Shown here in pieces: positions 15,860-24,938 of a DNA stretch of 51,591 bases. Positions within the stretch are counted from its first letter, which is position 1. Each line of letters starts with the position of its first letter. The notes under the pieces are model-generated. The model made no database searches. It was not told the DNA's origin and was given only the letters and a program-made list of their open reading frames with translations. The DNA is from Tepidiphilus sp. J10 (GTDB taxonomy: Bacteria > Pseudomonadota > Gammaproteobacteria > Burkholderiales > Thiobacillaceae): NCBI GenBank assembly GCA_945897955.1, contig CAMDGQ010000024.1, positions 1 to 51,591 on the forward strand. The letters are read 5' to 3'. The translations under genes were made by a program, and so were the position numbers.

Positions 15860-15862
15860 AAT

Positions 15863-16723
15863 TCAGCTTTTCGGGCCCAGCAAGGCCCGGAACAGGATCG
15901 GCCATTTCGCCACCCGGCGTTGCACATGCCAGACGAAGGTCAGTCTGAGCAGCATGCGTTGCGCCAGCGGCAGCGACTGTTCCGCCAGCAGTTGCTCCAG
16001 CACTTTCCAGTAATTGCGCACCAGCGCGACCCGCTCGGCGGTCAGCGTCGAAGACGAATACTCCTTCGCCGCGCCGGTCAGTTGCAGGGTCAGATGCGCC
16101 TCCGGCACGCCGACGATTTCGGCGCGCAGCGCGGTCGCCGCCAGCAGCAGGAAATCCCAGGCCCAGGCGAACGGATAGGCCCGATAGATGAACGCCTTGG
16201 TGGTGAGCAGATATTCGCGCCGGAACAGGCCGTAGATCCAGCCGGCCTGCAAACGGCGCAACAGCCAGCGCTGCCGCGCCGCGCGTCCGCGCGGCCCTTC
16301 CTGCAGCGTCGGCGGCAGGCGCAGCCTTCGGCGATTGGCCCGCACGCGCAACGTTTCCACGCGCGGCGCGGCCAGCGCGGCGGCGGGATGCGCGTCGAGC
16401 GCCGCCACCAGGCGTTCGACATATTCGGGATCGGACAGGTCATCGAATGCCCGCCACATGAAATAGGGCGTCGTCGCGGCGGTCAGCACATAAGTGAAGT
16501 TGGCCAGCGCACCGATATTGGTTTCATGCCTGACGTAACGGATGCGCGGGTCATGCCGCATCGCCTCGGCGACGATCTCGGCGGTGCGGTCGTCGGAGGC
16601 GTTGTCGGAAACCAGGATTTCCAGATCGCGGCAGGTCTGCTGCGACAGGCAGGCCAGGCTGGCGGCCAGTTCCGATTCGCCATTGCGCACCGGAACGCCG
16701 ATGGTGACGCGCGCGCCGCTCAT
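15863..16723 (-). CDS. Family 2 glycosyltransferase
   Basis: GT-A glycosyltransferase of 286 aa. Seen: VTIGVPVRNGESELAASL, ILVSDNASDDRTAEIV, the segment NIGALANFTYVL and the DD motif FMWRAFDDLSDPEYVERL. The C-terminal half has no recognised domain. It is the last gene of a minus-strand set with the cephalosporin-hydroxylase-like gene (7 bp upstream of its ATG) and, after a gap, the epimerase at 17642-18649, so these probably modify one surface glycan. Confidence 0.82.
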   Translation of the reverse strand: MSGARVTIGVPVRNGESELAASLACLSQQTCRDLEILVSDNASDDRTAEIVAEAMRHDPRIRYVRHETNIGALANFTYVLTAATTPYFMWRAFDDLSDPEYVERLVAALDAHPAAALAAPRVETLRVRANRRRLRLPPTLQEGPRGRAARQRWLLRRLQAGWIYGLFRREYLLTTKAFIYRAYPFAWAWDFLLLAATALRAEIVGVPEAHLTLQLTGAAKEYSSSTLTAERVALVRNYWKVLEQLLAEQSLPLAQRMLLRLTFVWHVQRRVAKWPILFRALLGPKS

Positions 16724-16730
16724 GAAAGGC

Positions 16731-17471
16731 TCAGCGCACCCGCTTCAGATACCCGCTCGGTGCGACGCTGATCAGCAATTTGTTGTCCATCTGCCGGTCG
16801 ATCTCGAATTCTGCGTGTGTCTTAAGGTATTCCCACACGGCGGTTTTCGGGTTGTCGCCCTTGCCCCAGGGCCGGTCGGACGGGCAGCACTCGGCGGTGT
16901 CCTCGACGATGGTGTCGAACACCACGCAGTAGCTGCCGACGGTGGTCAGCGGCGCATAGGCTTCCAGTTCGGCCAGTACATGGGCGTGCGTGTGGTTGCT
17001 GTCGAGCGAAATCAGGATGCGCTGCTTGCCGGCGGCATGCGCTTTCACCTGTGCGACGATTTCGGGCGCGATGCTGGAGCCCTGGATCATGTCGATGCGC
17101 TTGAACATCGGATGCGCCTCGATGGCGACGCGGTTGTGCGCGCGGATGTCGATGTCGATGCCCAGCACTCTTGCGTCCTGCGGGCCGCCACAGGCCGCGT
17201 TCAGTTCCAGCATGGCGGCGTTGAAGATCAGCGAGCCGCCGTGCGCGATGCCGGTTTCGATGATCAGGTCGGGTTGCACCCGCCAGATGATTTCCTGCAT
17301 CGCGACCATGTCCTGCGGGTACTGGATGATCGGCCGTCCCATCCAGGCGAAATTGTAGGAATACCCCGGCCCGAGCGAGGATTTCATGAACGCGGCGGCG
17401 TCGGCTTGCAGCGCGGCGTTGGCGCCATTTGCGGCGATGCGGTCGGATACTTCCTGATCAAAGGTTTTCAT
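16731..17471 (-). CDS. Cephalosporin-hydroxylase-family (CmcI-like) SAM-dependent methyltransferase
   Basis: PF04989-type protein; members found in polysaccharide clusters are thought to be sugar O-methyltransferases, despite the family name. Seen: YSYNFAWMGRPIIQYPQDMV, SAM-fold ETGIAHGGSLIFNAAM, an acidic LGIDIDIRAHN and the catalytic-type LISLDSNHTHAHVLAELEAY, then VVFDTIVEDT. 246 aa, full length. The start at 17471 has GGTGG a few bases upstream. The ATG overlaps the end of a short frame that ends at 17458. Its setting among glycosyltransferases fits methylation of an LPS/capsule sugar, which is inference. Confidence 0.8.
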   Translation of the reverse strand: MKTFDQEVSDRIAANGANAALQADAAAFMKSSLGPGYSYNFAWMGRPIIQYPQDMVAMQEIIWRVQPDLIIETGIAHGGSLIFNAAMLELNAACGGPQDARVLGIDIDIRAHNRVAIEAHPMFKRIDMIQGSSIAPEIVAQVKAHAAGKQRILISLDSNHTHAHVLAELEAYAPLTTVGSYCVVFDTIVEDTAECCPSDRPWGKGDNPKTAVWEYLKTHAEFEIDRQMDNKLLISVAPSGYLKRVR

Positions 17472-17541
17472 GGTCCACCGTGAGGTAATTGAACTGGTTG
17501 CGGGTCATTTGCCGGATCTCCGGCAGGTAGTTGCCATTCAT
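17458..17541 (-). other. Short reading frame before the CmcI-like gene, possible gene remnant
   Basis: The 17472-17641 gap holds a 27-codon minus-strand frame ending inside the CmcI-like start (it reads MNGNYLPEIRQMTRNQFNYL and runs on to a stop at 17458). It looks like the C-terminal end of a lost gene but no family can be named. Upstream of it the frame is open further but has no protein-like character. Confidence 0.25.
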
Positions 17542-17641
17542 GACGAAGAAGTCGGATCGACGATTGCCACTTCCGCAAGCTACGCCAGTCACCCGGCCAA
17601 TCCCATGCTTGCCGCTGGCACAAACGCGGCTTGAATACAGG

Positions 17642-18649
17642 TCAGTGAGCAGTGTATTCCCGATACCATTTCGCCCAATTCGCAATACCTTCCGCCAACT
17701 CGGTCCTCGGCTCGAAGCCCACATCACGCTTCAGATCGTCGATGTTGGCATAGGTCGCAACCACATCGCCCGGCTGCATCGGCAGGTAGTTTTTCTTCGC
17801 CTCCTGTCCCAGAGCGTCTTCTATCGTCTTGATGAAGGTCATCAGCTCCACCGGCTGGTTGTTGCCGATGTTGTAGACGCGATACGGGGCGTAGCTGGTG
17901 CCGGGATCGGGTGCGTCGGTGGTGAAGTCGGGATTGGGTGTGGCAATGCGATCAAGGACGCGCACGGTCCCTTCAGCGATGTCATCCACATAGGTAAAGT
18001 CCCGTTGCATCTTGCCATGGTTGAACACGTCAATGGTGCGGCCTTCAAGGATGGCGCTGGTGAAGAGCCACGGCGACATGTCGGGGCGTCCCCAGGGTCC
18101 ATAGACGGTGAAATAGCGCAGACCGGTCGTGGGCAGGCCGTATAGATGGCTGTATGTATGCGCCATCAGTTCGTTGGCTTTCTTGCTGGCTGCGTAGAGG
18201 CTGACCGGGTGATCGACATTGTCATGTACCGAGAACGGCATATGCGTATTTGCGCCATACACACTGGAAGAACTGGCATAAACAAAGTGTTCAACCTTGT
18301 TGTGGCGGCAGCCTTCCAACAGGTTGCCGAAGCCGACCAGATTGGTCTGGATGTAGGCGTACGGATTCTTCAGGGAGTAGCGCACGCCGGGTTGTGCGGC
18401 GAGATTGATGACACGGTTGAATTTCTCGGCTGCGAACAAGTCTTCCACGACCACGCGATCGGCAATGTCACCGCGCACGAACTTGAAATTGGGATAGGAC
18501 TTGAGTTGATCGAGGCGAGCGAGCTTGAGCTTGGGGTCGTAGTAGTCGTTGAGGTTGTCGATTCCGACCACCTGGTCACCACGCTTGAGCAGGATTTGAG
18601 CAACATGCATGCCGATGAATCCAGCGGCTCCGGTGAGCAAGACTTTCAT
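17642..18649 (-). CDS. UDP-glucuronate 4-epimerase-type NAD-dependent epimerase
   Basis: Short-chain dehydrogenase/epimerase of the extended class, 335 aa. Seen: NAD-binding GAAGFIGMHVA, YDPKLKLARLDQL, NLAAQPGVRYSL, the catalytic SSSSVYGANT and YAASKKANE (Tyr-x3-Lys), and YFTVYGPWGRPDM, which together match the CapI/UDP-glucuronate C4-epimerase group that makes UDP-galacturonate. The adjacent glycosyltransferases and CmcI-like protein fit a galacturonate-containing surface glycan, but the substrate is not proven by sequence alone. Divergent from waaA with 147 bp between starts. Confidence 0.92.
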   Translation of the reverse strand: MKVLLTGAAGFIGMHVAQILLKRGDQVVGIDNLNDYYDPKLKLARLDQLKSYPNFKFVRGDIADRVVVEDLFAAEKFNRVINLAAQPGVRYSLKNPYAYIQTNLVGFGNLLEGCRHNKVEHFVYASSSSVYGANTHMPFSVHDNVDHPVSLYAASKKANELMAHTYSHLYGLPTTGLRYFTVYGPWGRPDMSPWLFTSAILEGRTIDVFNHGKMQRDFTYVDDIAEGTVRVLDRIATPNPDFTTDAPDPGTSYAPYRVYNIGNNQPVELMTFIKTIEDALGQEAKKNYLPMQPGDVVATYANIDDLKRDVGFEPRTELAEGIANWAKWYREYTAH

Positions 18650-18796
18650 GGCGATTTCCCGTGTTTTAGGCGGGGCGAATGTTAGTCGCCGACTTGGGGC
18701 ATGTCACTATTTCGTCGGAATCTGTTCGGGTTGCCGGCAATTTCACGGTCCAACAAGGCCAAGACATAACAACTCAGCTTGAATAACATCCAGCAA

Positions 18797-20074
18797 ATGC
18801 GATTGCTCTATTCCCTGGCCTGGATTCTGGTTCTGCCCCTCGCTTTTCTGCATCTGCTCTGGCGCGCACGCAAGCAGCCGCAGTACCTCCGTCATTGGCC
18901 TGAACGGCTGGGCTGGGTTCCAGTCTGGAACGGCGGCCCGCGACTCTGGATTCATGCCGTTTCAGTCGGCGAGACGCGCGCGGCAGCCCCATTGATTACC
19001 GCCTGGCGATTGCGGCACCCGGAGGTTGCCATTCTGCTGACCCATACCACGCCAACCGGTCGGGAAACCGGCCATGCCTTGTTTGGCGGCCAGAACATCC
19101 CGGACATCAAGCAGGCCTATTTACCCTACGATTTTCCGCCTCTGATCCGGCTTTTCCTGAAACGCGCACGTCCCGACATCGGCGTGATCATGGAAACCGA
19201 GTTATGGCCCAATCTGTTTGCCGCCTGCCGGAATAACAATATTCCGTTGTGCCTGGTCAATGCGCGTTTATCAGAGCGCTCATCGCGCGGCTATGCGCGG
19301 TTTCGCTGGCTGTCCGAACCGGCGCTAAAAGCGCTGACCGGTCTGGCCGCACAAACTGCCGCCGACGCCAAGCGGTTTGCGGAACTGGCGGAAATATCCA
19401 TACAGGTCACCGGCAATCTCAAGTTTGATGTCGCCGCCCCAACCGATACAGACCAACTCGCGAGCGATCTGCGGCAACGATTTGCCGGCCGCTTTGTCTG
19501 GCTTGCTGCGAGCACACGCGAAGGCGAAGAAGCCGTGCTGCTTGAAGTGTTTGACCGGCTTGATCTGCCCGATCTCCTGTTGGTTCTTGTGCCGCGCCAT
19601 CCTCAGCGTTTCGACGAAGTCGCCCGCCTGATCGAGGCGCGCGGTCTGCCTTGGGGAAGGCGCAGCGAATCCTTGGTCGGTGACTTGCCAAGCACGAACA
19701 TGAGGCTTTTTCTTGGCGACAGCATGGGTGAAATGGCGGCTTACTACGCCGCTGCCAATGTGGCCTATATCGGTGGCAGCCTGTTGCCATTTGGCGGGCA
19801 AAATCTGATTGAAGCAGCTGCCGCAGGATGTCCTGCCTTGATCGGGACACACACCTGGAATTTCAGCGAAGCGGCGGCAGAAGCCATTTCAGCCGGCGCA
19901 GCAATTCGTGTAGCCGACAGTGAAGCGCTGATTGCCAATTTGCGGTTGCTGCACGAAGACGTCCACCGCCGGAAATCGATGGCTAAGGCAGGACTCCTTT
20001 TTGCCGAAAGGAACCGCGGAGCAACTGCACGAACGCTGGTTTTGCTTGAAGCGGCCTGGCCGATTTCCCTTTAA
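18797..20074 (+). CDS. waaA: 3-deoxy-D-manno-octulosonic acid (Kdo) transferase WaaA
   Basis: Inner-membrane-attached GT-B enzyme (GT30) that adds Kdo from CMP-Kdo to lipid A precursor, an essential LPS step. ATG 18797 chosen because it opens the usual N-terminal anchor MRLLYSLAWILVLPLAFLHL and RYW/ERLGW-like segment; a longer TTG frame from 18779 is possible. Seen: HAVSVGETRAAAPLI, the catalytic Glu in IMETELWPNLFAAC, VNARLSERSSRGYARF, LKFDV, and PFGGQNLIEAAAAGCPALIG. 425 aa, typical. Convergent with tolC (8-bp gap). Confidence 0.95.
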   Translation: MRLLYSLAWILVLPLAFLHLLWRARKQPQYLRHWPERLGWVPVWNGGPRLWIHAVSVGETRAAAPLITAWRLRHPEVAILLTHTTPTGRETGHALFGGQNIPDIKQAYLPYDFPPLIRLFLKRARPDIGVIMETELWPNLFAACRNNNIPLCLVNARLSERSSRGYARFRWLSEPALKALTGLAAQTAADAKRFAELAEISIQVTGNLKFDVAAPTDTDQLASDLRQRFAGRFVWLAASTREGEEAVLLEVFDRLDLPDLLLVLVPRHPQRFDEVARLIEARGLPWGRRSESLVGDLPSTNMRLFLGDSMGEMAAYYAAANVAYIGGSLLPFGGQNLIEAAAAGCPALIGTHTWNFSEAAAEAISAGAAIRVADSEALIANLRLLHEDVHRRKSMAKAGLLFAERNRGATARTLVLLEAAWPISL

Positions 20075-20082
20075 CCCGGCAC

Positions 20083-21378
20083 TTACTTCAACAGCGCATC
20101 CACCGCTTTGAGGTCTTCTTCGTTCAAACTGCCGGCAGCCGACTTGAGTTGCAGACCGGCCAGCAAGGTTTGATAACGCGCGGCGGCCAGATCGCGGCGA
20201 GTCGTGAATAACTGCTGCTGTGCGTTGAGTACATCGACACGGGTGCGCACGCCGACTTCCAGACCGAGCTTGGTCGATTTCAACTGTGCTTCGCTAGAGA
20301 CCAGCGCCTGCTCCAGCGCCTGGACCTGGGCACTTCCCGAGAGCACGCCGAGAAAGCTCTGGCGTGCATCGAGTCTGACCTGGCGACGCGCGCCATCCAG
20401 ATCAAAGCGAGTTTTTTCCTGAATCGCGATCGCTTCGCGAACCCGAGAATCAACCGCGCCGCCCTGGTACAACTGCCAGCCAAACTCAAGACCCACCAAA
20501 CCGGATCGACTGGATGTGATCACCGAGGTCGGATTACGACTGTCGCTGTAGCTGGCGGACAGATCAAGCGTGGGTAGATGGCCGCCGCGCAATCGCTCGA
20601 CATCGCGTCTTGCCAGTTCAAGCGCCGACTGGTTGAGATGCACTGCCAGACTGTTTTCTTCCGCCTGCTTGACCCAGGCATCCATGTTGTTGGGTTCCGG
20701 CAGCGTCATGCTGACGCTTTCAACCAGACGCGCCAGTTCCGGACTCTCGGCATTGATGATTCTTTCCAGGCCGCGGCGTTTGACTTCAAGGTCGTTCAAG
20801 GCAGCGATTTCCTGCGCGTTGGTCAAGTCGTAACGCGCCTGGGCTTCATGGGTATCGGTGATGGTCGCAGCACCTACTTCAAAACTCTTGCGGGCCTGTG
20901 CGAGTTGTTCGGCAAACGCCTGTTTCTGCGACTGTGCGGTTGCAAGCACATCCTGCGCTTGCAGAATCGAGAAATAGGCCTGCGCGACAGACAACAGAAG
21001 CTTCTGTTCGGCCAGTTTCAACTGTTGTTCTGCAAACAACGCCTGCACCTTGGCCTGTTCGTAAGCTTCGAGATTCTGCTTGCGATAGATCGGCTGCGTC
21101 AGCGAAATGGAGATGCTGCGCGAGTTGTAATCACTGGAAGCCGCATTGCCGGTCCGGGAGTCGTTATAACGCGTGTTCGCGCCCAGGTTGACGGTAGGCA
21201 GCAAGCCGGCACGGCCTTGGGGGATCTTCTCCTGCCCCGCCTTGTAGCTTTCCCGGGCGGCAGCATATTCAGCATCGTTATCGCGCGCTGTCTGATAGAT
21301 GGAACTCAGGTTGGCATTCGCAGCCAAGGCGGGAAGCGCCGACAGCAGCGCGGCAAAAACCAGGGTCTGACGCATCAT
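20083..21378 (-). CDS. tolC: TolC family outer-membrane channel protein
   Basis: Trimeric outer-membrane export channel that works with type I and efflux machinery. Signal peptide MMRQTLVFAALLSALPALA followed by a repeat-containing periplasmic part. Seen: AYFSILQAQDVLATAQSQ, ALNDLEVKRRGLERI and LGLEVGVRTRVDVLNAQQ, the paired coiled-coil TolC signatures. 431 aa, normal size. The start ATG 21378 is used; a TTG at 21390 is in frame further out. Last gene of a pcm-rhodanese-tolC set on the minus strand. Confidence 0.95.
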   Translation of the reverse strand: MMRQTLVFAALLSALPALAANANLSSIYQTARDNDAEYAAARESYKAGQEKIPQGRAGLLPTVNLGANTRYNDSRTGNAASSDYNSRSISISLTQPIYRKQNLEAYEQAKVQALFAEQQLKLAEQKLLLSVAQAYFSILQAQDVLATAQSQKQAFAEQLAQARKSFEVGAATITDTHEAQARYDLTNAQEIAALNDLEVKRRGLERIINAESPELARLVESVSMTLPEPNNMDAWVKQAEENSLAVHLNQSALELARRDVERLRGGHLPTLDLSASYSDSRNPTSVITSSRSGLVGLEFGWQLYQGGAVDSRVREAIAIQEKTRFDLDGARRQVRLDARQSFLGVLSGSAQVQALEQALVSSEAQLKSTKLGLEVGVRTRVDVLNAQQQLFTTRRDLAAARYQTLLAGLQLKSAAGSLNEEDLKAVDALLK

Positions 21379-21394
21379 TTTCGTAGTCAATCAA

Positions 21395-21718
21395 TCAGTA
21401 AGTGGGCATCTGTCGATCAACCTCTTTGGCCCAGGCATCGATGCCGCCGGTCAGGTTGATCACATTTTCGAAGCCATTGTGTTCGAGAAACCGGGCAACG
21501 TGGAAACTGCGTACGCCATGATGGCAAATCACCACGATTTCCTGGTCCGGATCCAGTTGCGCAAACGTCGACTGGAACTGGCTCATCGGCATCAATACGG
21601 CACCGGCGATGTGACACCGCTCAAACTCCCAGGGTTCACGCACATCGAGCAAAAATGGTTTTGCGCGTTGCGCATCATCAAGCCATGTCTTGAGTTCGGC
21701 GACCGGGAGTTGGCGCAT
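21395..21718 (-). CDS. Rhodanese-like sulfurtransferase domain protein
   Basis: Single-domain rhodanese, 107 aa, that can carry a persulfide on its active-site Cys. Seen: LLDVREPWEFERCHIAGAV, and the active-site loop ICHHGVRSFHVARFL with the Cys; GFENVINLTGGIDAW near the end. It lies 17 bp upstream of tolC and 19 bp downstream of pcm, an order recurring in betaproteobacteria. Role in that set is unknown. Confidence 0.92.
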   Translation of the reverse strand: MRQLPVAELKTWLDDAQRAKPFLLDVREPWEFERCHIAGAVLMPMSQFQSTFAQLDPDQEIVVICHHGVRSFHVARFLEHNGFENVINLTGGIDAWAKEVDRQMPTY

Positions 21719-21736
21719 CGGATCGGTGTGGGAGCG

Positions 21737-22390
21737 TCAGAAAACGAAACGTTCCGGCTCCAGCGCATTTTTCAACGCGGGCACGCTCGTTTCAAACAGG
21801 CGGTCAGTGCGGAAGTTGCCGGAAGCCAGGCAGGTCACCAGCGTTGCCTGCATGGCATCACCCTCGCCGACAATTGCGAACAAGCGGCCCCCCGGGCTGA
21901 GCCGCTTCAAGTAGGCCGCCGGCAACAATGGCGTGGAACCGGTCAGAACGATGGCATCGTAACCACCATCGTCGGTCCACTCCCGCGCGGCATCGCCTTC
22001 GCGACACTGGATATTGGTCAGGCCATGCGCCTTGAATTTGCGTTCCGCCTCGTTCTTCAGATCGGGGCGCATCTCGACGCTCACCACCACACCGGCCTGA
22101 TGCGCCATCAACGCCGTTAAATAGCCGCTACCCGTACCCACTTCCAGAACCCGGTCATGCCCCCCCAATTGCAAAGCCTGCAACACCTTTGCCTCGATCT
22201 TTGGAGACCACATCAAATCGCCCTCACCAAGAGGAATTTCCATATCGACAAAGGCCAGCGATCGATAGACCTGAGGCACATAGTCTTCACGTTTGACCTT
22301 GTGCAGCAAATCCAGCACCCGGGCATCAAGGACTTCCCAGGGACGAATCTGCTGTTCCACCATGTTGAAGCGTGCTTGCTCGTAGTCCAT
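21737..22390 (-). CDS. pcm: Protein-L-isoaspartate O-methyltransferase-like
   Basis: SAM-dependent methyltransferase of the PCMT family, 217 aa, that in the classic case repairs isoaspartyl residues. Seen: MVEQQIRPWEVLD, the KREDYVP segment, SAM motif I RVLEVGTGSGYLTALMA, and GDAAREWTDDGGYDAIVLTG. PCMT normally has PHMV/GQTISQP-type motifs near residue 50-60; the equivalent here is weaker (DLMWSPKIEAKVLQAL), so it may be a PCMT-like protein with another substrate. First gene of the tolC set; divergent from the spermidine-synthase-like gene with 94 bp between. Confidence 0.85.
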   Translation of the reverse strand: MDYEQARFNMVEQQIRPWEVLDARVLDLLHKVKREDYVPQVYRSLAFVDMEIPLGEGDLMWSPKIEAKVLQALQLGGHDRVLEVGTGSGYLTALMAHQAGVVVSVEMRPDLKNEAERKFKAHGLTNIQCREGDAAREWTDDGGYDAIVLTGSTPLLPAAYLKRLSPGGRLFAIVGEGDAMQATLVTCLASGNFRTDRLFETSVPALKNALEPERFVF

Positions 22391-22484
22391 CGCGCATTAA
22401 CCCTAAATTTTTGGTGTGCCGATTTTAGCTGATCGGCCTGACTGAAGTATTCTCGGCTGAAACCAAGACATCCGCTGGATAACC

Positions 22485-23258
22485 ATGAGCCTATTCCGTC
22501 GCCGCAGTCCCGGACATTCCCCGGTAGAAATCAGTGAACGCAATGACATTCGCTATCTGCATCTAGGCGGACCCGCAGTCCAAAGCGCCATGCGCATCAA
22601 GGATCCCGTTGCGCTGGAGCTTGAATATACACGCGCGATGATGGCGTTTCTGCTGTTCCACCGCGCACCGAGCGACATTGCACTGATCGGACTGGGTGGC
22701 GGCTCCATTGCCAAATACATCCACCGGCACCTGCCTGAATGCCGCTTGACCGCGCTGGAAATCAATCCGGAAGTGGTTGCCGCCGCGCGCGCCTATTTCC
22801 AGCTACCGCAGGACGACGATCGCCTTGCCGTAATCACCGGCGATGGAGCTGCTTACGTGCATGGAAACCCGGACAGCCAGGATGTCCTGCTGGTGGATGG
22901 CTATGACGCCAAGCGCATCGTCGATGCCCTTGCCAGCCCGGATTTTTATCGTGCCTGCAGGGCGATGCTGCGACCCGGTGGCGTCGCGGTATTCAATCTG
23001 TGGGGCTCGGATGAATACTATCCGCGCTATTTCGACCGGCTCGCGCGCGCCTTCGGCGAACATGTACTGCAACTGCCGGCCGAGAAGAAGGGCAACATCA
23101 TCGTGTTCGCTTTCCGCAAACCGCTTCCCCCGGTCGGGATGGCTGCTTTACTTCGTCAGGCGCAACGACTGGAAGGCCTTCTTGACCTTGAGTTCGAGGC
23201 TTTCGTATCACGCATGCGCAACTGGAACCCTTCTTCACCCGATACTTTCATTGTCTGA
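22485..23258 (+). CDS. Spermidine-synthase-like methyltransferase-fold protein
   Basis: Rossmann-fold protein of the SpeE family, 257 aa. Seen: VALELEYTRAMMAFLLF, ALIGLGGGSIAKYIHRHLP (SAM/dcSAM motif), LTALEINPEVVAAARAYFQL, and DVLLVDGYDAKRIVDALASP with the acidic D-x-x-D pair typical of aminopropyltransferases, then MLRPGGVAVFNLWG. No other polyamine genes occur in the window, so whether the product is a true spermidine synthase is uncertain. No strong ribosome site is seen before the ATG. Confidence 0.75.
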   Translation: MSLFRRRSPGHSPVEISERNDIRYLHLGGPAVQSAMRIKDPVALELEYTRAMMAFLLFHRAPSDIALIGLGGGSIAKYIHRHLPECRLTALEINPEVVAAARAYFQLPQDDDRLAVITGDGAAYVHGNPDSQDVLLVDGYDAKRIVDALASPDFYRACRAMLRPGGVAVFNLWGSDEYYPRYFDRLARAFGEHVLQLPAEKKGNIIVFAFRKPLPPVGMAALLRQAQRLEGLLDLEFEAFVSRMRNWNPSSPDTFIV

Positions 23259-23351
23259 GCGTTGCCGGGAAACGGTTGATTTCGTGACGCTTTCCATCCC
23301 TGTGGAAGGGTGGGAAAATTCAAGGCAATTAGGTATTTATTCGAGGCGGCC

Positions 23352-23894
23352 ATGATCGACAAAGACGGTTACCGGCCGAACGTGGGCATCATCATCTGCA
23401 ATGCGCGCAACGAAGTTTTCTGGGGCAAACGGATTCGGCAGAACTCCTGGCAATTCCCTCAGGGCGGCATCAAGCATGGCGAGAGCCCCGAACAGGCGAT
23501 GTATCGCGAGTTGATGGAAGAAGTCGGGTTAGCCCAGGAACATGTGCGTATTTTGGGGCGCACCCGCAACTGGATGCGTTATGACGTGCCGCGCGACTGG
23601 ATGAAGCGGGAATGGCGCGGGCATTATCGCGGCCAGAAACAGATCTGGTTTTTACTGCGCCTGGTAGGCCGCGATTGCGATGTCAAGTTGCGCGCTTCCG
23701 AGCACCCGGAATTCGATGCCTGGCGCTGGCATGAATACTGGGCGCCAGCGGCGGATGTTGTCGAGTTCAAGCGCGAGGTCTACCGTACGGCACTGAGCGA
23801 ACTGGAACGCTATTTGAGCATCGGCGCAGAACATGTGCGTGCTTGCCATCCTTACATGCTGGCAATGCGAACGCACGGTGTGAGCCGAACCTGA
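23352..23894 (+). CDS. rppH: RNA pyrophosphohydrolase RppH
   Basis: Nudix hydrolase that removes pyrophosphate from the 5' end of triphosphorylated mRNA and starts its decay. The Nudix box [20 protein letters not shown] is complete (G-x5-E-x7-R-E-U-x-E-E-x-G). Start chosen at ATG 23352 ([17 protein letters not shown] is the standard N-terminus); an upstream frame adds a non-conserved extension. 180 aa, usual length. Followed by the CBS gene, about 80 bp later. Confidence 0.96.
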   Translation: MIDKDGYRPNVGIIICNARNEVFWGKRIRQNSWQFPQGGIKHGESPEQAMYRELMEEVGLAQEHVRILGRTRNWMRYDVPRDWMKREWRGHYRGQKQIWFLLRLVGRDCDVKLRASEHPEFDAWRWHEYWAPAADVVEFKREVYRTALSELERYLSIGAEHVRACHPYMLAMRTHGVSRT

Positions 23895-23976
23895 ATCGCA
23901 CCAGCACTCAGACCATTTGAAACACATTTCCGGCTCTGGATCATCCAGCCGGGCAACATTCCAAGCGAGCTTTATC

Positions 23977-24570
23977 GTGAGCAGAAACTATTCAGTTATC
24001 CCCACCTCCCCCCTGCAGAAGGGTGCCACATTCAACAAGCCCCGCCAGATGCTGCCCGAGCAGGTGAGTCTTGATGACACGGCCGCCAACGTGATGACCG
24101 ACTTCACCATCGTCACGGCCTACACCATATTTCCGCTCGAAACGATCGAAGCCGCGCGCGCCAAGATGATTCATCGAGGCGTACGCATGCTGCTGGTTGT
24201 GGATGACCAGAACCACATTCTGGGGTTGATCACTTCGTCCGACCTGACCAGCGAAAAGCCGATGCAGGTGGTGCAAACCCAAGGCATACGTCATTCAGAT
24301 GTCATGGTGAAAGACATCATGACGCCACGCGAAAAGCTTGAAGTCCTTTGCATGGAAGATCTGCAGAAAGCCCGTGTAGGTGACATCGTCACCACGCTCA
24401 AGACGCATGGCCGCCAGCACGCGCTGGTTGTCGATCGCTCAGCGGATCGCAGTCAGGTTCTGCGCGGCATGTTCTCTGTCTCTCAGATCAGCCGCCAGCT
24501 TGGCGCGCACGTTGAAACGGCAGGCGTCGCGAGCACCTTTGCCGAACTTGGCGCTGAACTCGGCCGATAG
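23977..24570 (+). CDS. CBS-domain protein
   Basis: Protein of two CBS repeats, which normally bind adenine nucleotides. Seen: AYTIFPLETIEAARAKMIHR with LLVVDDQNHILGLITSSDL in the first, and MVKDIMTPREKLEVL with HALVVDRSADRSQVLRGMFS in the second. There is no clear ATG; GTG 23977 is used as start (next candidate is TTG 23917). 197 aa. It is followed after one base by an unknown gene and then the Pro-rich exported protein, so it may belong with them. Confidence 0.8.
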   Translation: MSRNYSVIPTSPLQKGATFNKPRQMLPEQVSLDDTAANVMTDFTIVTAYTIFPLETIEAARAKMIHRGVRMLLVVDDQNHILGLITSSDLTSEKPMQVVQTQGIRHSDVMVKDIMTPREKLEVLCMEDLQKARVGDIVTTLKTHGRQHALVVDRSADRSQVLRGMFSVSQISRQLGAHVETAGVASTFAELGAELGR

Positions 24571-24571
24571 C

Positions 24572-24937
24572 GTGAAGTTGACGCCCCGCGCCCAGTCTCA
24601 CCCGGCAATTGCCGAGAAGTGGTCGCGCGGGGAACCGCTTTGGAAACTGGCGCCCAAGCGCGATAGCGAAGGTCATCCCTATATCGATTTCATGATGCTT
24701 GCGCCGGGCCTGAAAAAGAGACCAGCCCATGAAATCGAGTGTTTGACTCGTGTCATTCAAAGTGTGCTAACCAAGTTTGAGGCCTGGGTCGTATTTGCTG
24801 ATTTCAACCTGAAACTCAACGTACTCTGGGTCTCGCTCAAATACAGGCCCGGCATCATGGCTGAAATTGTCGCCGCGCTGCGCGCTCAAGCGCCCATGCT
24901 GAAACTTGTTGCGCATAATCCAGATCAACGGGGATGA
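24572..24937 (+). CDS. Hypothetical protein, 121 aa, coupled to the CBS gene
   Basis: I do not recognise this family. The GTG start lies one base after the stop of the CBS gene, and the stop lies one base before the next ATG, so the three look translationally coupled. The protein is soluble, of mixed composition, with segments SHPAIAEKWSRGEPLWKLAP, YIDFMMLAPGLKKRPAHEIE and FNLKLNVLWVSLKYRPGIMA, and no obvious signal peptide or membrane helix. A longer frame from 24380 overlaps the CBS gene and is likely spurious. Confidence 0.65.
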   Translation: MKLTPRAQSHPAIAEKWSRGEPLWKLAPKRDSEGHPYIDFMMLAPGLKKRPAHEIECLTRVIQSVLTKFEAWVVFADFNLKLNVLWVSLKYRPGIMAEIVAALRAQAPMLKLVAHNPDQRG

Positions 24938-24938
24938 G

